64,000 bases of DNA from Bog-756 sp963806455 (GCA_963806455.1 CAWDXZ010000006.1:62001-126000); one strand, 5' to 3'. Counted from the stretch's first letter, positions 1 through 9,718 are shown. Made by a program: numbers and translations. The notes: generated by a model from the sequence alone, not told the origin.

Positions 1-458
1 CGTACCGCCGGACAGATCGTCCATGATGTTCACGTAGTCGCGGTGGAGAGCCGCGTCGTGGCGAGCGAACGTGAACAGCACCACGGCCAGCACGCCCAGC
101 ACCACGACATGGATGGCCCGGTCGACCGCAATCAGTCGCAGGATGTAGCGGTCGCGAAGGGCCGGCCCCCGGGCCGGCACCTCGATCTCGTCCCGGGGAG
201 GGATCCGGTCCCTACCGGGTTGAACAGGGATTTCCCGGGCCAACCAGGCGTCGCACCGGAGGCACCGGTGCCAGCGGGCTCCCCCCGCTCTCGGACCACG
301 GCCGCGTCGGCCTCGGTCACGGTTTCCGCATCGGTGCCGACCAGGAAGTGGCCCTTCCAACCGCACGTGAGCAGCTCGTACCGGTTGTCAGGCCGCTTCT
401 TCGTGCCGGGCACTTCCGCAGAATAGGCTCGGATACGGCTCGTGGCGTGGAGGGACAT
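1..458 (-). pseudogene. DUF2127 family membrane protein, partial and frameshifted
   Basis: The N-terminal part (458 down to about 285) reads YELLTCGWKGHFLVGTDAE, the usual start of actinobacterial DUF2127 proteins. The rest continues in another minus frame as RWHRCLRCDAWLA with a CxxC pair, then RDRYILRLIAVDRAIHVVVL, the first membrane helix, and runs off the window at base 1. The frames join if one base is added in the C6 run at 281-286 (G6 on the coding strand), giving RGGARWHRC. Either the gene is broken or one base was lost in assembly. The start could be the ATG at 458 or the GTG at 413; neither has a strong ribosome binding site. The family is of unknown function. It is divergent from, and its ATG overlaps, the PhyH gene start. 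Confidence 0.75.
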
Positions 459-459
459 G

Positions 460-1281
460 ATGGACGTCGATGTCCAAGCTCACATAGACCGGATCGATGA
501 CCAGGGATACACGGTCATCGAACAGGCCGTTGAACTCGAGCTCATCGATGCTCTCAATGACGACCTGCTCCGCCTGGAACGCGACCTGGGCATCGTGCCG
601 GCGGACAATCTCTTCGAGGGAACCCACACCACACGCATCTACAACCTGTTGGCCCACGGTCCCAAATTCGAACGGATCCCCGTCCATCCGGCCGTTCTCC
701 CGGTGTGCGAAGGAGTTCTGGACGACGGGCTGCTGATCTCGTCCCTTTCTTCCATCGCCATCGGTCCGGACGAGTCAGCGCAACCCATACACGCTGACGA
801 CCAGGTCATTCCCCTCCCCAAGCCGCATCCCGCAACGGTGTGCAACACCATGTGGGCATTGACCGACTTCACCGATGCCAACGGGGCCACCCGGATCATC
901 CCCGGATCGCACAGGGCATCCGAATCACCGGACCTCGTGACACCGTATGACTCGGTCGCGGCCGAGATGGCCAAAGGCAGCGTGCTGGTGTGGCACGGCA
1001 GCCTGTGGCACGGGGGCGGGGCCAACACTACCGCCGAGCGTCGGGTCGGGATCGCCATGAACTACTGCGCCGGTTATATCCGCCAACAGGAGAACCAACA
1101 GCTGGGCCTACCCGTGGAGCTGGTTCGCACCTTCCCGTTCCGGCTGCAGCAACTGGTGGGATACGGCATCTATCGAGGGCTGATCGGCCATATCGACAAG
1201 AACGTTCCGGCCAACCTGTTGCTGGCAGCGGCCGAGGATTCGCACCTCCTCTGGGACTACGCCACCCCTCCGCCCAACTGA
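460..1281 (+). CDS. Phytanoyl-CoA dioxygenase (PhyH) family protein
   Basis: Non-haem Fe(II)/2-oxoglutarate oxygenase fold of about 273 residues, the usual length of the family. The iron-binding HxD is seen as IHADD (H111, D113) and a distal histidine in WHGGGAN (about H184), followed by an arginine-rich stretch (AERRVG) that would hold 2-oxoglutarate. GGAGGG at 449-454 lies 5 bases before the ATG at 460; an in-frame ATG at 457 and GTG at 442 are possible but less well placed. PhyH members hydroxylate acyl-CoAs or small metabolites; the substrate cannot be told from sequence. It stands alone, convergent with the FUSC gene 12 bases downstream. Confidence 0.85.
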   Translation: MDVDVQAHIDRIDDQGYTVIEQAVELELIDALNDDLLRLERDLGIVPADNLFEGTHTTRIYNLLAHGPKFERIPVHPAVLPVCEGVLDDGLLISSLSSIAIGPDESAQPIHADDQVIPLPKPHPATVCNTMWALTDFTDANGATRIIPGSHRASESPDLVTPYDSVAAEMAKGSVLVWHGSLWHGGGANTTAERRVGIAMNYCAGYIRQQENQQLGLPVELVRTFPFRLQQLVGYGIYRGLIGHIDKNVPANLLLAAAEDSHLLWDYATPPPN

Positions 1282-1293
1282 GCCGGGGCCGAC

Positions 1294-3603
1294 CTACCGG
1301 TGGCTGGGCGACGGCTCGACCCCGACGCTCACCGCGCCCCCGAAGCCGAGGTCGCGCAGGGCCGGGTGGGTGCGATCAAGCTCGGCGGCCAGCTCGGCCA
1401 GCCACGCCCCCAGCTCGAGGAGGGTCATCGTCGCGCCCGGCAGGGACGGGTCGAAGGGGCCCTCGACGACCCGGGACTCCTCCACCCGCAGGTGACCCTG
1501 GTCGGCCAGCGCACCGGCGAGGCTTCCACAGGTGCGGGCCACCGCGGCCGATGAGGCCACCAACCCCTCACAGACCTCGGGCATCGTGCTCGGCGCCCCG
1601 GTGGCCCTCGGGACCAGCTCGACCAGGCTCGACCCGAACCACAACTGGTGTGCCGAGGCCACCAGGGCGGACCAGGCCATCACCGGCGAATCCGACTGAT
1701 GGGGCTCCGAAAGGTACTGGGAGAACACGTCCTCGGCGTCCACGGCGGCGATGCACACCTGGTCCCGCCACCGCGCCATGTCGGTGTCCCCGGCAGGAAC
1801 ACCGTCGTTCGGACCGCCCATCACGCGGCTGACGGTGGCCTGGGCGTAGCCGCCGCCGGCCGAGAAGAGCCGTCCGACCACCCGGGCCAGCTCCAGGGAT
1901 GCTCCCCGTGGCCAGATGGCCATGCCGATCACCAGACCGATGGCCGCCCCGATCAAGACGTCCTCGAGCCGCACCAGGCCGAGGGTCCACCCGGACGGTT
2001 TCAACAGATTGAAGAGCACCACGATGACCATGGTGAAGCAGGCCTGCCCGGCGATGAAGCTGACCGCACCGGGCAGGTAGAAGGCGGCAAAGATCACGAT
2101 GGGAAGCAGGATCGAGTAGATGGACGCGTCAACCCCGAACGTGGTGATGAGGACGCTCGACACGGCAAACCCGATGGCGGTCCCCGCCGCCGCCTGCCAG
2201 GCGGTGGAGCGAGTCCCGGCGGCGCTGGTCTTGAGCACCACCAACGTGGCGAACCCGACCCAAAAGCCGTGCTGGAGTCCGAAGATCCCCACCGCCAGGC
2301 GGGCAAGCGCCAGCCCGGTCGCCAGCCGGACACTGTTCTGCAGGTGCACAGAGTTCCACGAGAGGTTCCGGCGGGCCCGGCGGGCCCACTTCACCAAGGA
2401 CGGGCCATCGGCCAGGGTTGCCACCAGCGTCGACCGCGCCGACGACACCGACACCTGCAAGGGTGCTCCGTGCATCACCCGGCAATGGATCGATGCCAGG
2501 CTGGCTCCCCAGCTGAGCTGCTGGTGTACGAAATACCAGGCCGCATAGGCGCGGAGCCGGCCCGGTCCCGCATCGGCGGCCAGTTCGTCGGCGAATCGGC
2601 GGTGACCGGCCGCCGAAAATCGGTCCTTGGCCTGTTCGATCTGCTCCGGCTCAGGCAGCACCCGGCCATCGGTGGCCAGGGCCGTGCCACATCGGTCCAG
2701 CTCCCTGGCCAGTTGATCGGTCAGTTGCCGGCTGGCGCCCTCGAGGCCCGGGACCGAGCGGACCGACAGGTGTTGGAAGGCCCCGATGAGCCCGGCCATA
2801 CGGCGGGCTCCCTGGAGCATGTACATCCTCGCCTTGTGCGGGCCGGCCAGACCGTCCGGTCGCCAGGCGGATCGGGCGATGGCTTGCTCGGCCTCCAGGA
2901 TGGCCCGGGCCAACCGATCGGCCGCCTCGTCACCCGGCTCGTCGGGGGGCACCGGCGTGTGGCCCACGGGGGTCGACAACGCACCCACCTGCTCGGCGAG
3001 GGCCCGGAAGACCTGGGCCAGGGCCACCCGGCTCTCCGCCGTGGACCGGGAGGGCCACAACCATCCCGCCGCCACCAGTGAGAGCGCGCCGCCGAAGGCC
3101 AGCCCGGCTTCGCGTGAGGGAATGACCGAGGTCGACCCCTCGACACCCGTGGCGACCACGTAGAAGACGACCACGGCGCTCGAGGCCGCGGCGAAGGACC
3201 CGCTGAACACCGCCGTGTAGCTGACCACCAGGGTGACCACGAACATGGTCAGCGAGGCGGCCGCCGTATTGGTGGAGACCGCCGTCCCGACCGCCAGCAG
3301 CACCGCCCCCGCCGCCAAGGTGGTTGCCGTCACCTGCAGGCGCTGCCGACGGGTCCCGGCGAAGTCGGCGATCCCCAGCACGGCGGCGGCGGTGAACGCG
3401 GCGACCACGGCGAACTGTGAGTTGTCCACCACGTGGATTCCGACGAGGAAACTGACCGACATGACCAGCGCTGTGCGGCCGGCCTTGCGAAGGGAGCGGT
3501 GGTCGGGATCGTGCACGACCGATCCGACCCTCACCGATCGACGACCCCTGCTACCGGTGGCTCCCTCATCATCAGGACCATTCAAGCCGTTCTCCGACCG
3601 CAT
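1294..3603 (-). CDS. FUSC-like aromatic acid exporter family membrane protein
   Basis: Protein of 769 residues with two hydrophobic blocks. The N-terminal block (residues about 35-180, starting RTALVMSVSFLVGIHVVDN) has several membrane helices, and a second block after residue 430 (LATGLALARLAVGIFGLQHG and following) has about six more. A long helical cytoplasmic region lies between them. This two-halved layout is that of fusaric-acid-resistance (FUSC/YccS-type) proteins, thought to export aromatic acids. The open frame runs upstream through the tRNA-Cys gene, so the ATG at 3603 (MRSENG) is the sensible start. It is the first gene downstream of tRNA-Cys on the same strand. Specific substrate unknown. 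Confidence 0.8.
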   Translation of the reverse strand: MRSENGLNGPDDEGATGSRGRRSVRVGSVVHDPDHRSLRKAGRTALVMSVSFLVGIHVVDNSQFAVVAAFTAAAVLGIADFAGTRRQRLQVTATTLAAGAVLLAVGTAVSTNTAAASLTMFVVTLVVSYTAVFSGSFAAASSAVVVFYVVATGVEGSTSVIPSREAGLAFGGALSLVAAGWLWPSRSTAESRVALAQVFRALAEQVGALSTPVGHTPVPPDEPGDEAADRLARAILEAEQAIARSAWRPDGLAGPHKARMYMLQGARRMAGLIGAFQHLSVRSVPGLEGASRQLTDQLARELDRCGTALATDGRVLPEPEQIEQAKDRFSAAGHRRFADELAADAGPGRLRAYAAWYFVHQQLSWGASLASIHCRVMHGAPLQVSVSSARSTLVATLADGPSLVKWARRARRNLSWNSVHLQNSVRLATGLALARLAVGIFGLQHGFWVGFATLVVLKTSAAGTRSTAWQAAAGTAIGFAVSSVLITTFGVDASIYSILLPIVIFAAFYLPGAVSFIAGQACFTMVIVVLFNLLKPSGWTLGLVRLEDVLIGAAIGLVIGMAIWPRGASLELARVVGRLFSAGGGYAQATVSRVMGGPNDGVPAGDTDMARWRDQVCIAAVDAEDVFSQYLSEPHQSDSPVMAWSALVASAHQLWFGSSLVELVPRATGAPSTMPEVCEGLVASSAAVARTCGSLAGALADQGHLRVEESRVVEGPFDPSLPGATMTLLELGAWLAELAAELDRTHPALRDLGFGGAVSVGVEPSPSHR

Positions 3604-3700
3604 CCTGCGCCCCGGCCGATACTGAATCCAGGCCGTCCGGCCGGCCGATCTGCGTGGACGACAGGCGGTCGATGCCCGAGTGCACGGGGGCCGGACCTGG

Positions 3701-3772
3701 AGGCGGCGGGCGGAATCGAACCGCCGTACGGGGCTTTGCAGGCCCCTGCCTAAACCACTCGGCCACGCCGCC
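3701..3772 (-). tRNA. tRNA-Cys (GCA)
   Basis: On the minus strand the acceptor GGCGGCG (3772-3766) pairs with CGCCGCC (3708-3702), with T as discriminator at 3701. The anticodon loop CTGCAAA carries GCA, and the T-arm reads GGTTCGATTCC. Length 72 nt. No CCA is encoded. It blocks the upstream extensions of both flanking open frames, which fixes their starts. Confidence 0.96.
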
Positions 3773-3820
3773 GTGGCGTCCGGCGATCCTATCTTCCCGC
3801 CGGGGTGGTTGAATCTCCTC

Positions 3821-4846
3821 ATGCGGATAGGAATGATCGCCCCGCCGTGGACACCGATCCCTCCCCTGCTGTACGGCGGCATCGAGCTGGTGGTCGACCA
3901 GCTGGCTCGCGGGCTCCAAGAAGCCGGTCACGACGTCCTGCTGTTCACTACCGGCGACTCAACCTGCCCGGTGCCCCGCAAATGGGTCCTGGCCCAAGCC
4001 GAGGGAGCCCGGATCGGCATGGTGGTCCCCGAGATCCGTCACGTGATCCATGCCTATGAGGCCGTCCGCGAGTGCGACGTCGTCCATGACCACACCGTGA
4101 TGGGTCCCTTCCATGCCGAGCACTACCCGTCCCTCCCGGTGACCACGACCATCCACGGCCCGTTCAACGAGGAGCTCACCGACCTGTACCGGGTCAATGC
4201 CGAGCGCGTGCCGATCGTCGCCATCTCCCATGCCCAGCGGCGGGCCGCTCCCGAGATCCCCATCGCCCGGGTCATCCACCACGGTGTCGACGCAACCCAC
4301 TTCCCGGTGGGTGAGGGGAGCGGCGACGAGGACGGGCCCTACGTGGTGTTCCTCGGGCGCATGTCCCGGGACAAGGGGGCCCACCGCGCCATCCACATCG
4401 CCCGCAAGGCAGGCGTGCGCATCCTCATGGCGGCCAAGATGCGGGAGCCGTGGGAGTTGCAGTACTTCGCCGAGGAGGTCGAGCCCCTCCTGGGGACGGA
4501 CGCTCACTACCTGGGCGAGGTCTCCCACGAGCGGAAGCTGGAGCTACTGGCCGGAGCGTCCGCCCTCCTGTTCCCCATCCGGTGGAACGAGCCCTTCGGC
4601 ATGGTCATGCTGGAAGCCATGGCCTGCGGCACCCCTGTTCTGGCCTTCCCCGAGGGAGCGGCGCCCGAGGTGGTGGACCAGGGGCGCACCGGCTTTCTCT
4701 GTGAGGACGATGCCTCGATGGTGGACGCAATCGGGCGCCTCGGGGAGCTCGATCGCCGCGATTGCCGGCTGGCCGTCGAGGGATACTTCTCGACCAACCG
4801 CATGGTGTCGGAGCACATCGAGCTCTTCGAGTCGCTCATCCCATGA
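3821..4846 (+). CDS. Family 4 glycosyltransferase
   Basis: GT-B fold retaining glycosyltransferase of 341 residues. The N-terminus MRIGMIAPPWTPIPPLLYGG is the glycine-rich loop region of the acceptor domain. The C-terminal nucleotide-sugar domain has FLGRMSRDKGAH and the E-x7-E signature NEPFGMVMLEAMACGTPVL at about residue 257. It should transfer a sugar from an NDP donor to a lipid, glycan or small molecule at the inner face of the membrane. The ATG at 3821 is chosen because longer forms would include the tRNA-Cys gene. No other glycan genes adjoin it, so the acceptor is unknown. Confidence 0.9.
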   Translation: MRIGMIAPPWTPIPPLLYGGIELVVDQLARGLQEAGHDVLLFTTGDSTCPVPRKWVLAQAEGARIGMVVPEIRHVIHAYEAVRECDVVHDHTVMGPFHAEHYPSLPVTTTIHGPFNEELTDLYRVNAERVPIVAISHAQRRAAPEIPIARVIHHGVDATHFPVGEGSGDEDGPYVVFLGRMSRDKGAHRAIHIARKAGVRILMAAKMREPWELQYFAEEVEPLLGTDAHYLGEVSHERKLELLAGASALLFPIRWNEPFGMVMLEAMACGTPVLAFPEGAAPEVVDQGRTGFLCEDDASMVDAIGRLGELDRRDCRLAVEGYFSTNRMVSEHIELFESLIP

Positions 4847-4900
4847 TCAGTGCGGGCGGCGGCCATCACCTCCCGCGTGCAACGCAGCCGGCGACGCCGC

Positions 4901-5095
4901 TCAGGAGCGGCGGCGGAACATCAGCCTGGCCACCAGTGTGACGAGACCGACCACGATGGCGAGCTTGATCACGAACCAGATGACCCCGGCCACGAATCCG
5001 AGCACCTTGAACGCCACAAAGAGGGCGATGAGCCCACCGCCGACGATGAGCACACCGTCAAACAGGCTCAATCCCGATCGCTGCTGCTCTTCCAT
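4901..5095 (-). CDS. Small two-helix membrane protein
   Basis: A 64-residue product starting MEEQQRSGLSLFDGV, followed by two adjoining hydrophobic stretches (about residues 14-36 and 38-58) and a basic RRR tail, so it should sit in the inner membrane with a cytoplasmic C-terminus. No enzymatic motif. It converges with the glycosyltransferase gene and is divergent from glnD (105 bases between starts). Similar tiny membrane proteins are common beside actinobacterial housekeeping genes. Function unknown. Confidence 0.6.
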   Translation of the reverse strand: MEEQQRSGLSLFDGVLIVGGGLIALFVAFKVLGFVAGVIWFVIKLAIVVGLVTLVARLMFRRRS

Positions 5096-5199
5096 ACCCC
5101 AAGGGTAACCGAGCCCTGCCGCGCACCGTCGTCGCCCCGGTCCCAGGTACCGGGGCAGGAGCGGATCGCCTCGGGTCGCTGCGGTGGTACGGTCCGGCC

Positions 5200-7566
5200 G
5201 TGTCCCTGCGAGACCGGAGGCAGGCGCTTCTCGACGATCCGGCGCTGCGTGGGGACAGGTTCTGCCGTGCCTACGCCCGGGCCGCCGACGAATGGCTCTG
5301 TGGCTTGTTCGATCAGGCCACCGGGGGCGACAGCCGAGGGATCGCCCTGGTTGCCGTGGGTGGGTACGGACGCGGCGAGCTGTGCCCCCACAGCGACCTG
5401 GATGTCGTGCTCGTCCACCGGGGAAGACGCAGCATCTCCGATCTGGCCGAGCGGATCTGGTACCCGGTGTGGGATGAGGGCATATCGCTCGACCACAGCG
5501 TCCGCCGCCCGGGCGAGGCGCTGGAGATGGCGGGAAGCGATCTCCGGGTTGCGCTCGGGCTCCTCGATGCCCGAGTGGTGTGCGGCGACCGGCGGACTGC
5601 GAACTCCGTCCTCGAGGGCGCCAGGGACCGCTGGACCAAACAGAAGCCACCATGGCTCGAGGTGCTGGCCGAACAGGTGGCCGAGCGGCATCGTTCCTAT
5701 GGCGATGTGGGGTTCCTCCTCGAGCCGGACCTGAAGGAGGCCCACGGCGGTCTCCGTGACGTGGGCGCGCTCAGAGCGATGATGCTCGCCGTCCCGGTGC
5801 TGGCCGACTACGTCGACACGGTCGCCATCGACAACGCGCGGGCCGATCTCACCACCGTTCGCGTTCAGCTCCACCGGCGGGCCGGCCGGGAACAGAACAA
5901 GCTCCTCCTCCAGGAGCAGGACGAAGTGGCCGGGGAGCTCGGTGAGGTCGATGCCGACGCCCTCATGCGGAAGGTGGCAACAGCGGGCCGAACCGTGGCC
6001 TGGGAGGGCGATGACGCCTGGCGACGGCGCGGGGCCTGGTCCCGGGCGAGGGCGTCCGGCCGGCGCCGACGCCGGACCACCGACCGTGACGGCACCGCGC
6101 TCGCCCCCGTTCCGGGTGATCCGGACATCAGCGTCGGAGCGGACGAAGTGGTGATCGGCGATTCGGCCGATGTGCCGGGCGACCCGTCATTGTCGCTCCG
6201 ACTGGCCGCGGTGGCCGCCGACAAGGACCTGCCGATCGCCAGGGAGGCTCTCAATCTCCTCGGTCGCAAGGCTCCGTCGCCCGAGGTCCCGTGGCCCGAC
6301 GACGTCCGGGTCGCCCTGGTGCGAGTACTCGCCACCGGTCCCCCGGCCATCGCCGCGCTCGAGGCGCTCGACCAGCGGCACCTGCTCGAGCGCTACCTGC
6401 CCGAATGGGTGGCGGTGCGCAACAAGCCGCAGCGGAATCCGTACCACCGGTTCACAGTGGACCGTCACCTGCTCGAGGCGACGGCCGTCGCCGCCACCCT
6501 CGTCCACCGGGTCACGCGGGCCGATCTGCTGCTGATCGGCACCCTCCTCCACGACATCGGCAAAGGGTTCCCCGGCGACCACACCGAAGTGGGCATGACC
6601 GTGGCCGCCGACATCGCCCGCCGAATGGGGCTGACCGACCGGGATGTCGAGGCCGTCGTCGCCATGGTTCGCCTCCACCTCCTTCTCCCCGACACCGCCA
6701 CCCGGCGGGACCTCGACGACCCGGCCACCGCCGAGCGGGTGGCCAAGGAGGTCGGAAACCGATCGATGCTCGAGCTGTTGGCCGCGCTGGTCGAGGCGGA
6801 CAGTCGGGCGACGGGGCCGTCCGCCTGGGGGTCGTGGAAGGCCGGGCTGGTCGCCGAGCTGGTGGAAAGGACCGGGCGACTCCTGTCCGGCGAGCCGGCT
6901 GCCCCGGCCACTTCCTGGATCACCGATGATCTCCGGGTCGTCATGGAGACCGTCCGGGCCCACGGGGTGCCGGCGCTGTCGATCGAGGACCCGACGGTGA
7001 CGGTGGTGGCACCCGACCATGTCGGACTGCTCGCCGAGGTCACCGGCGTGCTGGCGCTCCACGGGCTCAACGTGCGCTCGGCCGTCGCGGCCGGGGAGGA
7101 GGGCGTGGCGGTCGAGGTGTTCACCGTCGAGCCGGCCCGGGGCCGCTGGCCTGCTGTGACCCGGCTGTCGGACGACCTGGCCGCCGTGATGCGCGGGACG
7201 TTGTCGATCGAGGACCAGCTGGCCAGGCTGGCCCACACCTACCGCCGAGAGCGGCGGACGGTCGCCCCCCAGCTGGTGTCCACCCAGGTCACCGTGGACA
7301 ACAGTGCCTCGGCCACGTCCACCGTGGTCGAGGTCCGGGCCGAGGACGTGGTCGGTCAGCTCCATCGGATCACGAGGGCGCTGGTCGAGTGCCGACTCGA
7401 TGTGAAGTCGGCCAAGGTGTCGACGTTCGGCTCGGCCGTGGTCGACGCCTTCTACGTGAGTGGAGCCGGTGGGACGAAGATCACCGATCCCGGTCTCATC
7501 ACCGCGCTCGAATCGGCGGTGAGACAACGGGTCGGTGAGGTCGGGACCGACGGCCCGACGCCGTGA
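5200..7566 (+). CDS. glnD: [Protein-PII] uridylyltransferase / uridylyl-removing enzyme GlnD
   Basis: Bifunctional nitrogen sensor of 788 residues. The nucleotidyltransferase signature GGYGRGEL with the metal pair SDLD is at residues 54-68. An HD hydrolase domain (LLHDIGKGFPGDH, about residue 450) removes the modification, and two C-terminal ACT domains (about 600-675 and 710-788) sense glutamine. It modifies PII (GlnB/GlnK) and so controls glutamine synthetase and ammonium uptake. The start is a GTG at 5200. A basic Arg-rich insert (about residues 285-300) separates the first two domains. In many actinobacteria glnD follows amtB-glnK; here neither is in the window. Confidence 0.93.
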   Translation: MSLRDRRQALLDDPALRGDRFCRAYARAADEWLCGLFDQATGGDSRGIALVAVGGYGRGELCPHSDLDVVLVHRGRRSISDLAERIWYPVWDEGISLDHSVRRPGEALEMAGSDLRVALGLLDARVVCGDRRTANSVLEGARDRWTKQKPPWLEVLAEQVAERHRSYGDVGFLLEPDLKEAHGGLRDVGALRAMMLAVPVLADYVDTVAIDNARADLTTVRVQLHRRAGREQNKLLLQEQDEVAGELGEVDADALMRKVATAGRTVAWEGDDAWRRRGAWSRARASGRRRRRTTDRDGTALAPVPGDPDISVGADEVVIGDSADVPGDPSLSLRLAAVAADKDLPIAREALNLLGRKAPSPEVPWPDDVRVALVRVLATGPPAIAALEALDQRHLLERYLPEWVAVRNKPQRNPYHRFTVDRHLLEATAVAATLVHRVTRADLLLIGTLLHDIGKGFPGDHTEVGMTVAADIARRMGLTDRDVEAVVAMVRLHLLLPDTATRRDLDDPATAERVAKEVGNRSMLELLAALVEADSRATGPSAWGSWKAGLVAELVERTGRLLSGEPAAPATSWITDDLRVVMETVRAHGVPALSIEDPTVTVVAPDHVGLLAEVTGVLALHGLNVRSAVAAGEEGVAVEVFTVEPARGRWPAVTRLSDDLAAVMRGTLSIEDQLARLAHTYRRERRTVAPQLVSTQVTVDNSASATSTVVEVRAEDVVGQLHRITRALVECRLDVKSAKVSTFGSAVVDAFYVSGAGGTKITDPGLITALESAVRQRVGEVGTDGPTP

Positions 7567-7665
7567 ACGGGGCCCCGAACCCCGTCCCGAGCAGGCACGA
7601 TCACTCCGGGTGGTGTCCCCAACACCGGGCGGGCTGGTAGATTCTCTGACCAGCGAGGGAGACCG

Positions 7666-8829
7666 ATGCCAGCCGGACACGCACATTCGAGATCGCCGCG
7701 GGCGAAACCGAGGTCCAACGGACGCACGAGGTGGGTCGTCGCCATCGCGGTGACGACGGTGGTCGTGGTGGTCGTGGTGGCCGGGGTGTTCACCGTCCGG
7801 GGCCCGGCCAACCGGGCGGTCGCCTCCCCGACATCGGGCCCGGTCCGGGCCCTCGGACCCCTGACCGTGGTCTCGATCAGCCCGGTCGACGGCTCGACCG
7901 GCGTTCCGAGTGACGCCACCATCTCGGTGCGGTTCTCGCTCCCGCTCAACTCCCGTTCCCCCGCCCCTTCGCTCACGCCACCCGTGTCCGGCTCCTGGCA
8001 CGTGGTGACCCCCGACACCTTCATGTTCGTCCCCGCCGCGCCACTGGTGCCCTCCTCCACCGAGACGGTCACGGTCCCGGCCGGCGCGGGGGGTGTGGCC
8101 AGCTCGTCGGGCAAGGTGCTGGCCGCCGGATCGGCGGCCCGCTTCAGCGTGGCCCCGGGCAGCACGCTCCGGCTGCAGCAGCTCCTGGCCCAGCTCGGGT
8201 ACCTTCCGGTGAGCTTCACGCCGGCCGGCCCGCTGACCGCGCCCCAGGAGGCCGCCCAGGCCCAGGAGGGCTCTTTCAGCTGGCGGAGTAGCGAGCCCGC
8301 ATCGCTCCAGAGCCTCTGGACGGTCGGCACCCCCAACGAGGTCACCACCGGCGCGGTGATGGCATTCGAGTCCCAGCACAACATGGGCACGGATGGTGCA
8401 GCGGGCCCGGGAGTGTGGCAGCAGCTGCTGGCCGATGCGGCAGCCGGCGCGGTCAATCCGAATCCCTACAACTACGTGTACGTGAGCAAGGCCCTTCCGG
8501 AGACGGTGACCGTGTACAGCAACGGTGCGCCGGTCTACTCCACCCGCGCCAACACCGGCGTGGCGGCCGCGCCCACCGATTCCGGCACCTTCCCCGTCTA
8601 CCTGCGCTACCGGGTGACGACCATGTCGGGCACCAACCCCGACGGGTCGAAGTACTCCGACCCGGGGATACCGTGGGTGAGCTACTTCAACGGCGGTGAT
8701 GCCCTGCACGGCTTCGTCCGGGGCAGCTACGGCACCCCGCAGAGCGACGGCTGCGTCGAGATGCCTCCGGCCAACGCCGCCGTCGTCTACCCGCTGACGC
8801 CCATCGGCACCCTGGTCACGGTGGCCTGA
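7666..8829 (+). CDS. L,D-transpeptidase with Ig-like and peptidoglycan-binding domains
   Basis: 387 residues: basic cytoplasmic tail, one membrane helix (about 23-43), an Ig-like domain opening VVSISPVDGSTGVPSDATI, a short peptidoglycan-binding-like segment (LRLQQLLAQLGYLP), then a C-terminal YkuD domain. The catalytic motif is LHGF...SDGCVEM, with the nucleophile cysteine in SDGC. It would form 3-3 crosslinks between meso-diaminopimelate residues in the wall, acting as a membrane-anchored outer-face enzyme. GGGAG lies just before the ATG, and TAGATT about 25 bases upstream could be a -10 box. The 3' end overlaps the convergent hydratase gene by 14 bases. Confidence 0.9.
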   Translation: MPAGHAHSRSPRAKPRSNGRTRWVVAIAVTTVVVVVVVAGVFTVRGPANRAVASPTSGPVRALGPLTVVSISPVDGSTGVPSDATISVRFSLPLNSRSPAPSLTPPVSGSWHVVTPDTFMFVPAAPLVPSSTETVTVPAGAGGVASSSGKVLAAGSAARFSVAPGSTLRLQQLLAQLGYLPVSFTPAGPLTAPQEAAQAQEGSFSWRSSEPASLQSLWTVGTPNEVTTGAVMAFESQHNMGTDGAAGPGVWQQLLADAAAGAVNPNPYNYVYVSKALPETVTVYSNGAPVYSTRANTGVAAAPTDSGTFPVYLRYRVTTMSGTNPDGSKYSDPGIPWVSYFNGGDALHGFVRGSYGTPQSDGCVEMPPANAAVVYPLTPIGTLVTVA

Positions 8830-9718
8830 CCCCGTGCCGGGCGCCGGCTCCGTGGGGCATCGGCGCCTGACCGGCATCGCTCATTTGCGAGCGCCCGGCG
8901 GAGGGAAAGCTCGGAGGGCGGTGCCCTTTGACTGCCGCCAGGCCCTCCTTGGCATCGGGCCCGAGGAAGCCGAGCATCTCCAGGGCCAAGGACTCACCGA
9001 ACACCGGGGTGCTCGACCGGAGCCAGTGGTTGAGGACGCGCTTTGTCCACTGCACCGCCGTTGCGCTGCCCGCAGCCAATGCGTCCGCCACGGTCAATGA
9101 TTGACTGACGACCTCCCCGTCGGGCACACACCGCGTCACCAGTCCGATCCGCTCGGCTTCACGCCCGTCGATGAATTCTGCCGTCATCAAGTAGTACTTG
9201 GCCTTGGCCATGCCGCACAGCAGCGGCCAGAGGAGCGCGGCATGATCTCCGGCCGCCACCCCCAACCGGGTGTGCCCGTCGGAGAGTCGGGCCGATTCGG
9301 CCACGATGGACACGTCGGACAGGAGGGCCACGGCCAACCCCGCTCCCACCGCTACGCCGTTGACCGCGGCCACGATCGGCTTGACCGATGACAGGATCGA
9401 CTCGACCACGGCGTTGGCATCACGCCATTGTTCGACCACGGCGGCGTGATCGGTCGTCATGCGCTCCACCATCGCCAGGTCTCCTCCGGCCGAGAACGCC
9501 CTTCCGGCGCCGGTGATGACCGACACCGCCACCGACTCGTCGGCGTCGACCACCGGCCAGACCTCGGACAGCTCTCGATGGAGGCGCTCATCTGCTGCGT
9601 TGAGGACCTCGCTCCGGTCGATGGTGATGAGCACCACCCCGGGGCTCGGCCGGTCGAACCGGAGATGTCGGAAGTCTTGGTAGGAGGCGAATTTCAGCGT
9701 ACCCGGGGAATCGGTCAT
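8816..9718 (-). CDS. Enoyl-CoA hydratase/isomerase family protein
   Basis: Crotonase-fold protein of 300 residues. The oxyanion-hole segments AFSAGGDLAMV and NGVAVGAGLAVALL are clear, followed by the trimerisation region TAEFIDGREAERIGLV. The first acidic catalytic position of classical hydratases is not obvious: the loop reads GVAAGDHAALLW rather than the G-A-G-G-T type, so isomerase, hydrolase or another crotonase reaction is possible. About 35 C-terminal residues rich in Pro and Gly look non-conserved. It is monocistronic and convergent with the transpeptidase gene. Confidence 0.85.
   Translation of the reverse strand: MTDSPGTLKFASYQDFRHLRFDRPSPGVVLITIDRSEVLNAADERLHRELSEVWPVVDADESVAVSVITGAGRAFSAGGDLAMVERMTTDHAAVVEQWRDANAVVESILSSVKPIVAAVNGVAVGAGLAVALLSDVSIVAESARLSDGHTRLGVAAGDHAALLWPLLCGMAKAKYYLMTAEFIDGREAERIGLVTRCVPDGEVVSQSLTVADALAAGSATAVQWTKRVLNHWLRSSTPVFGESLALEMLGFLGPDAKEGLAAVKGHRPPSFPSAGRSQMSDAGQAPMPHGAGARHGVRPP

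Noticed and set aside
3680..3820. N-terminal extension of the glycosyltransferase gene
   Set aside because: It would include the tRNA-Cys gene, and the translation lacks similarity.
6187..8877. An 896-codon minus-strand frame
   Set aside because: Antisense to glnD and the L,D-transpeptidase; low-complexity translation.
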